From positions 1 through 64,000 of the forward strand of contig JAOAJN010000006.1 in NCBI GenBank assembly GCA_026414165.1: a stretch of 64,000 bases of DNA. The letters run 5' to 3'. The notes beneath the pieces are model-generated. The model did not search any database. It had not been told where the DNA came from and was given only the letters and a program-made list of their open reading frames with translations. Source of the stretch: Candidatus Methanomethylicaceae archaeon (GTDB lineage Archaea; Thermoproteota; Methanomethylicia; Methanomethylicales; Methanomethylicaceae). Positions 54,297-62,884 of the stretch are shown in pieces. Position 1 is the first letter of the stretch, and each line of letters opens with the position of its first letter. The position numbers and the translations under genes are program-made.

Positions 54297-55247
54297 CTAC
54301 TCCCTTAGTCTTGGATTTAGCGCGTCTGAAAGACCATCACCAACAAGGTTGAATGCGAGAACTGTTAGGAAGACTGCTAGTCCTGGAAATACCTCAGCCC
54401 ACCAGACTGTCGAGAGGTCCTGCAAACTCTCCTCCATCAGGCGACCCCACGTTATAGTGTTGGGGTCTCCAAATCCCAAGAAGCTCACAGCTGCCTCGAC
54501 TAGAACAGCAGAGGCCATTGTCAAGGTTGCCAGCACGATTACCTGAGGCAATATGTTGGGAAAAATGTGGCGCAGCATAATCCATCTAGAACTTGCGCCT
54601 AGGCTTTTTGCTGCTTGAATAAACTCACACTCCTTCATCCTCAAAACCTCGCCTCTTATCACACGCGCGTAGGACGCCCAACCGAATATAGAGACTATAA
54701 CCACCACTATTGTGAGACCGACCGGAATTTTTATGCCAAAAACATTCCAAAATGGCTCTGCTACTCCCAACTGGTAAATCCTTGAGAATAAGAGTATGAA
54801 GAGCAGAGATGGAAATACAAGAAACACCTCAGTAATCCTCATCAAGACGTCGTCAACGAGACGTCCAAAGTAGCCCGATACTATTCCGACCCCAACCGAA
54901 AGTGCCATACTTATAATAGTAACGGCCACGGCAACATAGATGGTGTAAATTGAGCCATGAATAACTTCGCTGAAGACATCCGTCCCCATGACCGTGGTTC
55001 CAAATGGGTGTTTCCATGATGGTGGCTGCGCAGATTCCCCTTCGTAGAGGGGCTTGAAGGCGTCAGGATGAGGTCGGGCAGGGTAAGGTGCTATAACATT
55101 GTGAAAAGCCGCGATCGTCAAAAGTACGATAATCATGCCCAGTCCAACAAGACCAGACCTGTGCTTCTTGAATCTGCGCCAGGCAACCGCCCACTGGCTA
55201 GCACCCCTTTCTTTTATTTCTTTGTCAGATCTACGTCTAAGGTTCAC
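54297..55247 (-). CDS. oppC: Peptide-type ABC importer, permease (OppC)
   Basis: This 316-residue membrane protein has six segments. The N-terminus has the OppC-type AWRRFKKHRSGLVGLGMIIVLL. An extracytoplasmic loop (HPFGTTVMGTDVFSEVIHG) follows the first segment. The coupling helix motif is EFIQAAKSLGASSRWIMLRHIFPNILPQV near residue 208. It follows oppB by 12 bases. Confidence 0.93.
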   Translation of the reverse strand: MNLRRRSDKEIKERGASQWAVAWRRFKKHRSGLVGLGMIIVLLTIAAFHNVIAPYPARPHPDAFKPLYEGESAQPPSWKHPFGTTVMGTDVFSEVIHGSIYTIYVAVAVTIISMALSVGVGIVSGYFGRLVDDVLMRITEVFLVFPSLLFILLFSRIYQLGVAEPFWNVFGIKIPVGLTIVVVIVSIFGWASYARVIRGEVLRMKECEFIQAAKSLGASSRWIMLRHIFPNILPQVIVLATLTMASAVLVEAAVSFLGFGDPNTITWGRLMEESLQDLSTVWWAEVFPGLAVFLTVLAFNLVGDGLSDALNPRLRE

Positions 55248-55259
55248 TCTTAAAACCTC

Positions 55260-56240
55260 CTAGTCTATAGTTACCCTAGGATCAACCCAAGCGTAAACCA
55301 AGTCGGTAATAAGGTTCGCAATTAGAATCATTATTGTTATGATCATTGTTATGCCCATTATAAGGGGGAAGTCCAGCCTTAGAGACGCAGTTACATAAGC
55401 TCTACCAAGTCCAGGCCAGCTGAATACAGTCTCAGTTACGGGCGCTCCTGCAAGCATTCCACCTATGGAAAGCCCAAGCAGAGTTAAAAGAGGTGTTATT
55501 GCGTTCTTCAGTGCGTACTTGTAAAGAACTTTTCTCTCGGGAATTCCACTTGCCCTTGCTGCCATAATGTAGTCTTGCCTAAGAACCTCGAGCATGCCAG
55601 CCCTGAGCAGACGAACATTATAAGCCAAATTTGCGAATGTGAGGACCGTTACTGGTAACACGAGATGGGCAAGTTCGTCTAAAAATTCATTCTTTATACC
55701 AAAAACTGGCCAAAGATAAGGCGCACCATGTGCACCAGCCGATGGTAGCCAGCCAAGATGGTAAGAGAATATTAGAATTAACACGATTCCGAACCAGAAG
55801 ACGGGCACAGAGATACCAAATATAGCTATGCTGGAGACCGTGTAGTCGGCAGCTGAACGTTGCTTTACTGCCGAGTACACTCCAGCAGGAATTGATATGA
55901 AGAAGGCAAGGAGAATGGATATGATCTGTAGTTTAGCAGTCTCCCATATAAGAGACGAGATTATCTCATTGACAGGTCTGCCACCGTAGAGAGATTTTCC
56001 AAAGTCTCCATGGATGAAGTGGTCGAGCCATCTTAGGTATTGGATCGGGATAGGATCGTTAAGACCGTAGTATTCCCTTAAGAATTGTCTTTGGGCCTCG
56101 GTTATGCTGGGATTTCCCGCTGTGGCAAGTTGAATAGGATCTCCAGCAGCATACATGACGAGAAAACTAACAAGGGAGATACCAATAATCAAAGGGACCA
56201 TGTATATTGTCCGCCTTATAATGTACTTGGCTAGCCCCAA
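55260..56240 (-). CDS. oppB: Peptide-type ABC importer, permease (OppB)
   Basis: This 326-residue permease has six membrane segments. It begins with KYIIRRTIYMVPLIIGISLVSF, carries DPIPIQYLRWLDHFIHGDFGKSL near residue 62, and the coupling motif DYIMAARASGIPERKVLYKYALKNAI near 222. The start is TTG at 56240 with AAGGTG about eight bases before, and a TTTAAATA box near 56280. It is the first gene of the operon oppB-oppC-oppD-oppF-solute-binding protein. Confidence 0.93.
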   Translation of the reverse strand: MGLAKYIIRRTIYMVPLIIGISLVSFLVMYAAGDPIQLATAGNPSITEAQRQFLREYYGLNDPIPIQYLRWLDHFIHGDFGKSLYGGRPVNEIISSLIWETAKLQIISILLAFFISIPAGVYSAVKQRSAADYTVSSIAIFGISVPVFWFGIVLILIFSYHLGWLPSAGAHGAPYLWPVFGIKNEFLDELAHLVLPVTVLTFANLAYNVRLLRAGMLEVLRQDYIMAARASGIPERKVLYKYALKNAITPLLTLLGLSIGGMLAGAPVTETVFSWPGLGRAYVTASLRLDFPLIMGITMIITIMILIANLITDLVYAWVDPRVTID

Positions 56241-56396
56241 GCAATGACACCTTTTTTCTCAACTAATAGACTTTAGTATTTAAATTTTTGCAGAATTTTA
56301 ACTGGATTTTATTTTTGATTTTTTGTATTTTACTCCATCGCGAATGTAACCCTAATCTGAAAAAGGTCTTTTTTTAGTATCAATAATGGGGATTAT

Positions 56397-57266
56397 TTAT
56401 TCTGCAATTGCTTCATATGCCCTTATGAGGGCCTGTGTCCCCTTCTCGCCTAGACCCTTTGCCTCTGCGATCCTGAATATCTGGTGTGCCAGTCCCGTGG
56501 CGAGTAGAGGTGCTCTAAGTTCCTCTGCAAGCTGAAGTGCCAACCGGAGATCCTTCTGTTGGAGCCTTAACTTGAAGCCTGGCTCCATGTCGCCTGAAAG
56601 TATCTTCGGGGCAAGGTTTGATATAATGTTCGAAGCGCCAAGACCGCCACTGACGACCTCGATCATCTTTCCAACATCCACAACAGTTCTCTTGCAAAGA
56701 GCGATCCCCTCACACATGGATACGATGTTCAACGCACAGATCACTTGATTGCAGAGTTTGACGATCTCGCCAGCACCATTTCCTCCTACGTGGACAATTA
56801 CTCGTCCCATTGCCCTGAATATTGGCAAGCACCTTTCAAAGACTTCCTTCTTGCCACCAACCATTATTGAGAGGGTGCCCTCGATCGCCCCCTTCTGACC
56901 ACCGCTAACCGGCGCGTCCAGCATGTCAACACCTTTGGCTGCAAGCGCGTTGGCGATCTCGACGGAAACTTTGGGAGAGATTGTGCTCATATCTACCACC
57001 ACCATTCCAGGACGGACGCCTTCGATCACGCCATTTTCGCCCAGAATTACCTCCTTTACGTCTGGCGAGTCCGGAAGCATGGTTATAATGACGTCTGTTT
57101 TCTCGGCGACCTCACGACCTGAAAGTGCAGGTTTTGCACCTAATGCGACAAGCTCGTCTACCGGCTTTCTGCTTCTGTTGTGCACTACAAGAGCGTAGCC
57201 ATTTTTCAATAGATTTTTTGCCATTGGGAGGCCCATTATCCCAAGACCAATAAATCCGATCTTCAA
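56397..57266 (-). CDS. 3-hydroxyisobutyrate dehydrogenase family oxidoreductase
   Basis: This 289-residue NAD(P)-dependent beta-hydroxyacid dehydrogenase has GFIGLGIMGLPMAKNLLKNG (Rossmann loop), DAPVSGGQKGAIEGTLSIMVGG near residue 118 and GAGEIVKLCNQV with the catalytic lysine near 168. Tartronate semialdehyde reductase, glyoxylate reductase and 3-hydroxyisobutyrate dehydrogenase are all possible. Adjacent genes give no clue to the acid. Start ATG at 57266; the 57267-57403 gap is AT-rich. Confidence 0.92.
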   Translation of the reverse strand: MKIGFIGLGIMGLPMAKNLLKNGYALVVHNRSRKPVDELVALGAKPALSGREVAEKTDVIITMLPDSPDVKEVILGENGVIEGVRPGMVVVDMSTISPKVSVEIANALAAKGVDMLDAPVSGGQKGAIEGTLSIMVGGKKEVFERCLPIFRAMGRVIVHVGGNGAGEIVKLCNQVICALNIVSMCEGIALCKRTVVDVGKMIEVVSGGLGASNIISNLAPKILSGDMEPGFKLRLQQKDLRLALQLAEELRAPLLATGLAHQIFRIAEAKGLGEKGTQALIRAYEAIAE

Positions 57267-57403
57267 AGTTTTAAGACCCCCATTCTCAAACGTCTTTAAT
57301 TATGTATAAGAGTTGTGTCTCATGTACTAAATTTACTGATATTATAATCTGCAATCGATGATTCTCCCAAATTTTATATTTCATTGAACGATTAATATCT
57401 TAA

Positions 57404-57679
57404 GTGGTTAAATTGAAAGTATGTAAAGAGTGTAGGTGGTGGAGACCCGACGCGGTTCTGATATACGTGGGCGAGTGTGAAAGAAAGCAAATCTCAACGA
57501 AAGAGCTGGACGGTCCTTGCGAGGTTTTTGCCAAGAAGGTTGAGTCGGAGTTTATGTGGTGTAGTGATTGTAGAGAAACTTTTCATAAAAGTGAGGCAAA
57601 ACGGCACAGAGAGCATAACACATACCAAGAGGTACACGTTGATGAGGATGTACACGAGTATATATCGGCTGGTGACTGA
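57404..57679 (+). CDS. Small Cys-rich zinc-finger-like protein leading the 2-oxoacid oxidoreductase operon
   Basis: This 91-residue protein has two cysteine sets. The N-terminal half has CKECRWWRPD, a cysteine in GECERK and one in GPCEVF. The C-terminal half has CSDCRETFHKSEAKRHREHNTY, which reads as a C2H2-like finger. It ends in an acidic tail (HVDEDVHEYISAGD). Its stop touches the ATG of the oxidoreductase alpha gene, so the genes are co-translated. It is not a 4Fe-4S ferredoxin (no CxxCxxCxxxCP). I propose an accessory or structural subunit. Start GTG 57404 or TTG 57413. Confidence 0.75.
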   Translation: MVKLKVCKECRWWRPDAVLIYVGECERKQISTKELDGPCEVFAKKVESEFMWCSDCRETFHKSEAKRHREHNTYQEVHVDEDVHEYISAGD

Positions 57680-59578
57680 ATGGATTTAAATATAATAATA
57701 GGAGGGCCTCAAGGGGGAGGCGTTGAGACTGCAGGAATGCTATTGGTAAGGGCAACTGCCAGCGCCGGACTTGAGGTCTTCGGTATCAGGGAATATCATT
57801 CCAACATAAAGGGGAAACATAGTTATTTCCACGTGAGAGTCGCCGATAAGCCTGTTAACAGCATAAAGCTCCCTGCGGACATTCTTGGAGGGCTAGACCC
57901 TGAGACGCTGGCGACGCACTTCTCTGAGGTGAGAAGGGGAGGGACCGTGGTATACGACGAAGCTATCAAGGAGAAGGTGTTGACAAAGTCACCTTCCATG
58001 GACCCCGCGAAACTCAATAGACTCAGATCGGCGCTCGCAGAGAAGGGTATAAAGGACACCATTGAAGGCCTGAGGGGGCATTTGGAAGGGGAAGGTGTTA
58101 GAGTCTACGCTTTTCCCTTTTCAGAGATTATATCAGAGATCCTCAAGGGTACGAAGATCCCCATCGAGAGGACCATGAATACTGCTATTACATCGGCAAT
58201 ACTCTCCATTATGGGCTTTGAGAAGCACATTGTTTATGAGGCTGTTGATGGTCTCTTCAGGGGCAAGGCTGAAGTCGTAGAGATCAATAAGATGGTCATA
58301 GATGCCGTCTATGAAGAGTTTAAAGTTAAGTTTCAAGTTGAAAATAGGGACAAAGAGGAATATGAAGGAGATAAGTATAGAGATAAGGTAAAGAAGAGAC
58401 TTTTGCTTGCGGGAAATGACGCAGTAGCGATAGGCAAGATAGTTGGGGGGCTGAGGTTTCAGACATATTACCCCATAACCCCGGCCGCAGACGAGTCCCT
58501 GGCAATAGAGGAGTCTGCAAAGATATTCAATGAAGAAGGGAACGTAATTGGATCGCCCATAGTCATCCAGAGCGAGGACGAGATATCTGCCGTGGGGATG
58601 GCAATCGGCGGAGCTCTGATTGGTGTTAGGAGTGCTACTTCTACCAGCGGACCAGGCTTTTCCCTGATGGTCGAAGGGCTTGGGTGGGCAGGGATTAATG
58701 AAGTTCCTTTGGTAATAACATACTATCAAAGAGGTGGACCCTCGACTGGTCTACCAACGAGGCACAGTCAGTCAGATCTACTCTTCTCGATATTTGCAGG
58801 GCATGGAGAGTTTTCTAGGATTGTGATAGCATCCGGGGACCATCGTGAGGCAATAGAAGATGCTGTCAAGTGCTTCAATTACGCAGAGATGTTTCAGGTG
58901 CCAGTGATTCACCTACTCGACAAGGGTCTTGCGAACTCTGTCACAACAGTGCCAATTCCGTCTATCGAGATACCAATTGTCAGAGGGAGTATCGTTAATG
59001 GTGGGGAAGATTATGAAAGGTTCAGGCTTACGGAGGATGGAATCTCACCCAGAGCCTTCCTCGGGAGGGCAATCCAGTGGTACACGGGGGATGAACATAA
59101 CGAACGTGGAAACATATGCGAAGATCCATTCGTTAGGGAGGAGATGTACAGGAAGAGGATGGAAAAGAGTAGGACGATCCTCAAGGAGGTACCAGACGAA
59201 GATAAGGCGAGGTTTTATGGTAATGAGAAATATGACGGCCTGCTTCTCACATGGGGGACGACCAAGGGAGCCGTCGTGGACGCTCTGCCGACGCTCAACG
59301 CCCTTGGGGAGAGGGTTTCGGTGCTCCAAGTTAGACTGATGGAGCCATTCCCAGCCGATTACATCTCTAAGTTCATTGCCAGTTCCAAAAGGGTCGTTTC
59401 AATAGAGGCCAACTACACAGGGCAGCTTGCTTGGTTAGTAGAGCGTTATTTTATGAGAGAGGTAGATTGTAGAGTGCTTAAGTATACCGGAAGGATGGTA
59501 TCAGAGGACGAGGTAGTCAGCGCCTACAGGCGAATCAGAGGCGGGGAGAGAAGAGTTGTTTTAACAGGGGGGGAATGA
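57680..59578 (+). CDS. korA: 2-oxoacid:ferredoxin oxidoreductase, fused gamma-alpha subunit
   Basis: The enzyme oxidatively decarboxylates a 2-oxoacid to an acyl-CoA and reduces ferredoxin. Residues 1-190 are the gamma domain (IIIGGPQGGGVETAGMLL, SNIKGKHSYFHVRV). Residues 210-632 are the alpha domain (GNDAVAIGKIVGGLRFQTYYPITPAADESLA, then VPLVITYYQRGGPSTGLPTRHSQSDL). The 632-residue fused form is common in archaea. The substrate could be 2-oxoglutarate, pyruvate or a branched 2-oxoacid. It is followed by the beta subunit one base after its stop. Confidence 0.92.
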   Translation: MDLNIIIGGPQGGGVETAGMLLVRATASAGLEVFGIREYHSNIKGKHSYFHVRVADKPVNSIKLPADILGGLDPETLATHFSEVRRGGTVVYDEAIKEKVLTKSPSMDPAKLNRLRSALAEKGIKDTIEGLRGHLEGEGVRVYAFPFSEIISEILKGTKIPIERTMNTAITSAILSIMGFEKHIVYEAVDGLFRGKAEVVEINKMVIDAVYEEFKVKFQVENRDKEEYEGDKYRDKVKKRLLLAGNDAVAIGKIVGGLRFQTYYPITPAADESLAIEESAKIFNEEGNVIGSPIVIQSEDEISAVGMAIGGALIGVRSATSTSGPGFSLMVEGLGWAGINEVPLVITYYQRGGPSTGLPTRHSQSDLLFSIFAGHGEFSRIVIASGDHREAIEDAVKCFNYAEMFQVPVIHLLDKGLANSVTTVPIPSIEIPIVRGSIVNGGEDYERFRLTEDGISPRAFLGRAIQWYTGDEHNERGNICEDPFVREEMYRKRMEKSRTILKEVPDEDKARFYGNEKYDGLLLTWGTTKGAVVDALPTLNALGERVSVLQVRLMEPFPADYISKFIASSKRVVSIEANYTGQLAWLVERYFMREVDCRVLKYTGRMVSEDEVVSAYRRIRGGERRVVLTGGE

Positions 59579-59579
59579 T

Positions 59580-60482
59580 ATGGCGACTGAATGGGCTTCT
59601 GAAGTATGGCCTGATTGGTGCCCAGGCTGCGGAAATTTTGGGATACTCTCGGCATTAAAGTTAGCACTCTCAGAATTGGGCGTTAATAGAAGAGAATTCG
59701 TTATAGTCTCGGGTATAGGTTGCAGCGGGAAGATAGCGCACTTTGTGAGAACAAACGGAGTCCACACCCTACATGGAAGGGCGATACCTTTTGCAAGCGG
59801 CATAAAGATAGCAAATCCAGAGCTAAAGGTAATAGTTCATGGAGGAGACGGCGATCTGCTCGGGATAGGTATGGGGCACTTCATAGCGTTAGGAAGAAGG
59901 AACATAGACATCTTGGTTGTAGTACATAATAATGGTGTTTATGGACTCACGAAAGGGCAGGCATCACCAACTTTAGGTAAGGGAATAAAGACTAAAGGTC
60001 TTGCGCTCCCCAATATTGCAGAACCCGTCAATCCAATCCTTTTAGGGATGATGGCAGGCTATACCTTCCTTGCAAGAGGGTATGCGTATAATGTAGAACA
60101 TCTAAAGACATTACTTAAGGCAGGGATAAACCATAAAGGCGCTGGTGTGCTCGAGATTATCCAGCCGTGTCCAACATGGAACAATGTGATCACTGTGGAA
60201 TGGGTCTCTAACAATACTTATTACCTGAAGGATTGGAACCCGTTAGTCGATAAAAAGGAAGGACTTGTTAAGAAAATGAATGAAATCATATCTATGGAAT
60301 ATGGAGACATGAGACCACTTGGGATAATCCTTGAGGACAATTATAAAGAAACTTACCAAGAACGCATAGCGAAGTTAAATGAGGTCTACGGCAAATATCC
60401 GCCAGCAAAACAAAAGATTGAATCAAATGGGAAAACCCTGCCAATAAGTTTCGAAAAGACCTTCGGAAGATATCTAATTTAA
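59580..60482 (+). CDS. korB: 2-oxoacid:ferredoxin oxidoreductase, beta subunit
   Basis: This 300-residue thiamine diphosphate-binding subunit has WCPGCGNFGILSAL (cluster cysteines near residues 14-17), GIGCSGKIAHF near 46 and the TPP motif HGGDGDLLGIGMGHFIALGRRNID, followed by HNNGVYGLTKGQ. It starts one base after the alpha stop. No separate ferredoxin-type delta subunit is encoded here; the DUF362 ferredoxin-domain protein is convergent. A T-rich run follows the stop at about 60477-60490. Confidence 0.93.
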   Translation: MATEWASEVWPDWCPGCGNFGILSALKLALSELGVNRREFVIVSGIGCSGKIAHFVRTNGVHTLHGRAIPFASGIKIANPELKVIVHGGDGDLLGIGMGHFIALGRRNIDILVVVHNNGVYGLTKGQASPTLGKGIKTKGLALPNIAEPVNPILLGMMAGYTFLARGYAYNVEHLKTLLKAGINHKGAGVLEIIQPCPTWNNVITVEWVSNNTYYLKDWNPLVDKKEGLVKKMNEIISMEYGDMRPLGIILEDNYKETYQERIAKLNEVYGKYPPAKQKIESNGKTLPISFEKTFGRYLI

Positions 60483-60539
60483 TTTTTAAAAATGGGCATG
60501 TCTCGAAACATGATTATGGTTCAGAATATGATTTACAAA

Positions 60540-61649
60540 TCAGAAGATCCATCTGTCAATGATCTCAAAAAACCCTTTTTTCACTTCCACTGCATCGAAC
60601 TCGCAGACCTCATGACAAACGTAGCATTTGATGCATTTCGATCTATCAATCTTCGCTATATCATCTAGCGCTATTGCATCTGCTGGGCACGCCTCTGCAC
60701 AATTTCCACAGCCAGTGCACCTTTCTGGAATTATGCTAGGAGAGGCCGTGACCAGAGGCGTAAAGTAGCCTGCAAGAGAGGAGACCCTAGATATAAAAGT
60801 AGAAGGCAGTACAAATTTTACTTCCTCTAGAGAGTCGCCCAGTAAATCTATTTCGCCCAAGGATTTTGGCCCGAGCCCTCTCTGAGAGGCTTCGCGAATA
60901 TAGGGAACTTTGAAGGGATCTATGCCAGCCATCTTGAAGGAGATCATGTCCAGTGCCAAAGCGTCTTTGCTTGTCAAGATTTTATTCACCCTTAAAGGAT
61001 TCCCGCCAGTAGGACCATTTCCATCCATGCATACGATAGCATCCATTACATTGAGGGAAACAAATGGGCGGACAGCGGAGTACACATCAACCATGGCTTT
61101 GGCCATCCTATTTGGGGTGACCCCCACTTGATGTAATATGCCCTTACCAGAGCCAGGGATACACCCGAATACGAGGTTTTTGATCGCGCCAGTCATCAAT
61201 GTTTGCATGTGAGTTTTGAGTTTTGGGACGTTTATTATACGGTGCTTGAATATACATGAGGCCAAGCCGATTGATCTTATAACCACACCATTTGTCTGAA
61301 CCACCTTAGGAGGTTCGCCCTCGAACTCTAAAAACTCGGCGCCGCTCTCCTCAATAGCTTTGAGCATGCCAGTGAGGGAAAAGACCTCACGGGCCTTGCC
61401 TGGGTGGGCGTTTCCTGGCGAGTCGCCCACATATACCTTGCAACCAAAATCCTTTACGATCTCGATCAAAGCTGAAACAATTGTTGGATCAGTGGTTACA
61501 CCCTCCTCTGACGTTTTGGAGTTAATCATGTTAGGCTTGATAAGAATAGATTCGCTTGGAGAACAGCTCCAGTCAACGAGTTTAACTGCTCTCCGAACGG
61601 CTTCCTTCACATCGCCTTTGAAATCCACGACTGCGACAGAGTACTTCAC
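60540..61649 (-). CDS. DUF362 protein with C-terminal 2[4Fe-4S] ferredoxin domain
   Basis: Residues 1-290 match DUF362 (LIKPNMINSKTSEEGVTTDP, VYVGDSPGNAHPGKA, NVPKLKTHMQTLMTGAIKNLVFG). Residues about 305-360 hold two cluster motifs: CTGCGNCAEACPADAI and CIKCYVCHEVCEFDAV. The second motif contains a normal C-x2-C-x2-C-x3-C set. Members are cytoplasmic iron-sulfur proteins of unknown role, common in anaerobes. It is convergent with the 2-oxoacid oxidoreductase operon and could accept its electrons. Confidence 0.88.
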   Translation of the reverse strand: MKYSVAVVDFKGDVKEAVRRAVKLVDWSCSPSESILIKPNMINSKTSEEGVTTDPTIVSALIEIVKDFGCKVYVGDSPGNAHPGKAREVFSLTGMLKAIEESGAEFLEFEGEPPKVVQTNGVVIRSIGLASCIFKHRIINVPKLKTHMQTLMTGAIKNLVFGCIPGSGKGILHQVGVTPNRMAKAMVDVYSAVRPFVSLNVMDAIVCMDGNGPTGGNPLRVNKILTSKDALALDMISFKMAGIDPFKVPYIREASQRGLGPKSLGEIDLLGDSLEEVKFVLPSTFISRVSSLAGYFTPLVTASPSIIPERCTGCGNCAEACPADAIALDDIAKIDRSKCIKCYVCHEVCEFDAVEVKKGFFEIIDRWIF

Positions 61650-61849
61650 AAATGATCACCTTGACGATTTTTACTGCTAAGTTAATGATTTTTCGCTCGT
61701 ATTCTTGATCAGCATTATGTTTATAGCTTTTGGCTTCATCAACTTATTTGTATATTAGTAATAATTACGCCTTAAGTCTGGTTTTTAGCCTTCTTCAGAA
61801 TCTTTAGTTTTCGAGCTTATTGGTGAAGAGGTGATCCGAGTAATGCAAA

Positions 61850-62344
61850 TCAGCTCTTTTCTATGACTCTTATTGCCATTAATAGTGAGAATACGGCTTT
61901 AGTTCTATTTGCCAAGATCTCAACTGTACTATTACTGATGTCGATATTTCTTATCTCGTTGATGATGTTTTCAAGTCGTTCAAAGTGCTTTGCCCCATTT
62001 CCTGAAAGCGTATCTTCGAATGGTAAAATCAGATCTTTAGAGTCGCTCTTAATGATGCCATCATATGCCCTATACATGAACCAAATATACGATGCCAACT
62101 TTAGGCGTTCAATGGACTCTTCCAGCGGTGTGTTTGGGAGGATCTTTGTTAGTAAGTCTCTCAAAACTGTGGAAATATCACAGTTTGCAAAAGAAGAAAG
62201 GCTAGTTGGGAGCTCTACCGGATCATGCTTTGTTGGAGTATCAAATTTGATCCTGTCTGATAGCGCGGAATCAGGGGCTCTAAAGGCGTAGCATTCAGAT
62301 TTTTCGCAGAGAGGAAGACATTCTAGGGCAGGAGATGAGCTCAT
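61850..62344 (-). CDS. Hypothetical protein, third gene of the SufS operon
   Basis: I do not recognise this family. The first 30 residues contain four cysteines (SPALECLPLCEKSECYAF) that could bind metal. The rest is helical and predicted soluble (LASYIWFMYRAYDGIIKSD, then RLENIINEIRNIDISNSTVEI). The ATG at 62344 overlaps the stop of the preceding Fe-S gene (ATGA), so I use it and not an earlier frame start at 62386. The length is 164 residues. Its context suggests a role in iron-sulfur or sulfur metabolism. Confidence 0.65.
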   Translation of the reverse strand: MSSSPALECLPLCEKSECYAFRAPDSALSDRIKFDTPTKHDPVELPTSLSSFANCDISTVLRDLLTKILPNTPLEESIERLKLASYIWFMYRAYDGIIKSDSKDLILPFEDTLSGNGAKHFERLENIINEIRNIDISNSTVEILANRTKAVFSLLMAIRVIEKS

Positions 62345-62874
62345 TGGGCAGATTCGGCCCGGATCTTCCGGTTTACCGTTGCCCATAGGAGCCTAATAGC
62401 CTTACCGATCTCCCAGAAAGCCCTCCTCTCGTCTGCACCCCTTCTTATAATGACTTTACCTTCTGAGAAGATCATCACATCCCCGGCTTCCGACTCGATC
62501 CTGGCAATCCCAAGGGACGGAGAGATCTTTAGGTTCGATATTTGGTGATCGAATATTTTATCAGCGGTGATCATGTCGAAGTATCCATAAGGAGAATGAA
62601 TTTTGGGTAGGACGTTCACCTCTATTGTGACTTTAGTAGGCTCACTTGGACATGGGCGGATGTAGGAGATATTTTCGGCAGGAGGTAATCTAAGGGGAGG
62701 AGGCGAATAAGAGATCTTTGGGGTTTGACGCTCTCCTGATTTGAAGTAAATGCAGCTATTCAGATCGGAATTTCCTAAACAATATCTTCTCAGCATTGTA
62801 AGACATGAAGTATTTCCACAATAGCCACAATCTGTATGAGGGAAGAGCTTGTAGTAATCATATAGAGTTCTCAT
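62341..62874 (-). CDS. Fe-S domain protein coupled to cysteine desulfurase
   Basis: The first 45 residues carry a 4Fe-4S motif of the RnfB/ACS-gamma type: DCGYCGNTSC, then CLGN and CIYF. The rest has strands with PTKVTIEVNVLPKIHSPYGYFDMITADKIFDHQISN and GDVMIFSEGKVIIRRGADE, followed by a C-terminal helix. The open frame extends upstream into sufS, but the ATG at 62874 with GAGGTG before it lies just after the sufS stop and fits. The length is 177 residues. The function is unknown; a cluster-carrying or sensing role is inferred from context. Confidence 0.75.
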   Translation of the reverse strand: MRTLYDYYKLFPHTDCGYCGNTSCLTMLRRYCLGNSDLNSCIYFKSGERQTPKISYSPPPLRLPPAENISYIRPCPSEPTKVTIEVNVLPKIHSPYGYFDMITADKIFDHQISNLKISPSLGIARIESEAGDVMIFSEGKVIIRRGADERRAFWEIGKAIRLLWATVNRKIRAESAQ

Positions 62875-62884
62875 ATCTAACACC

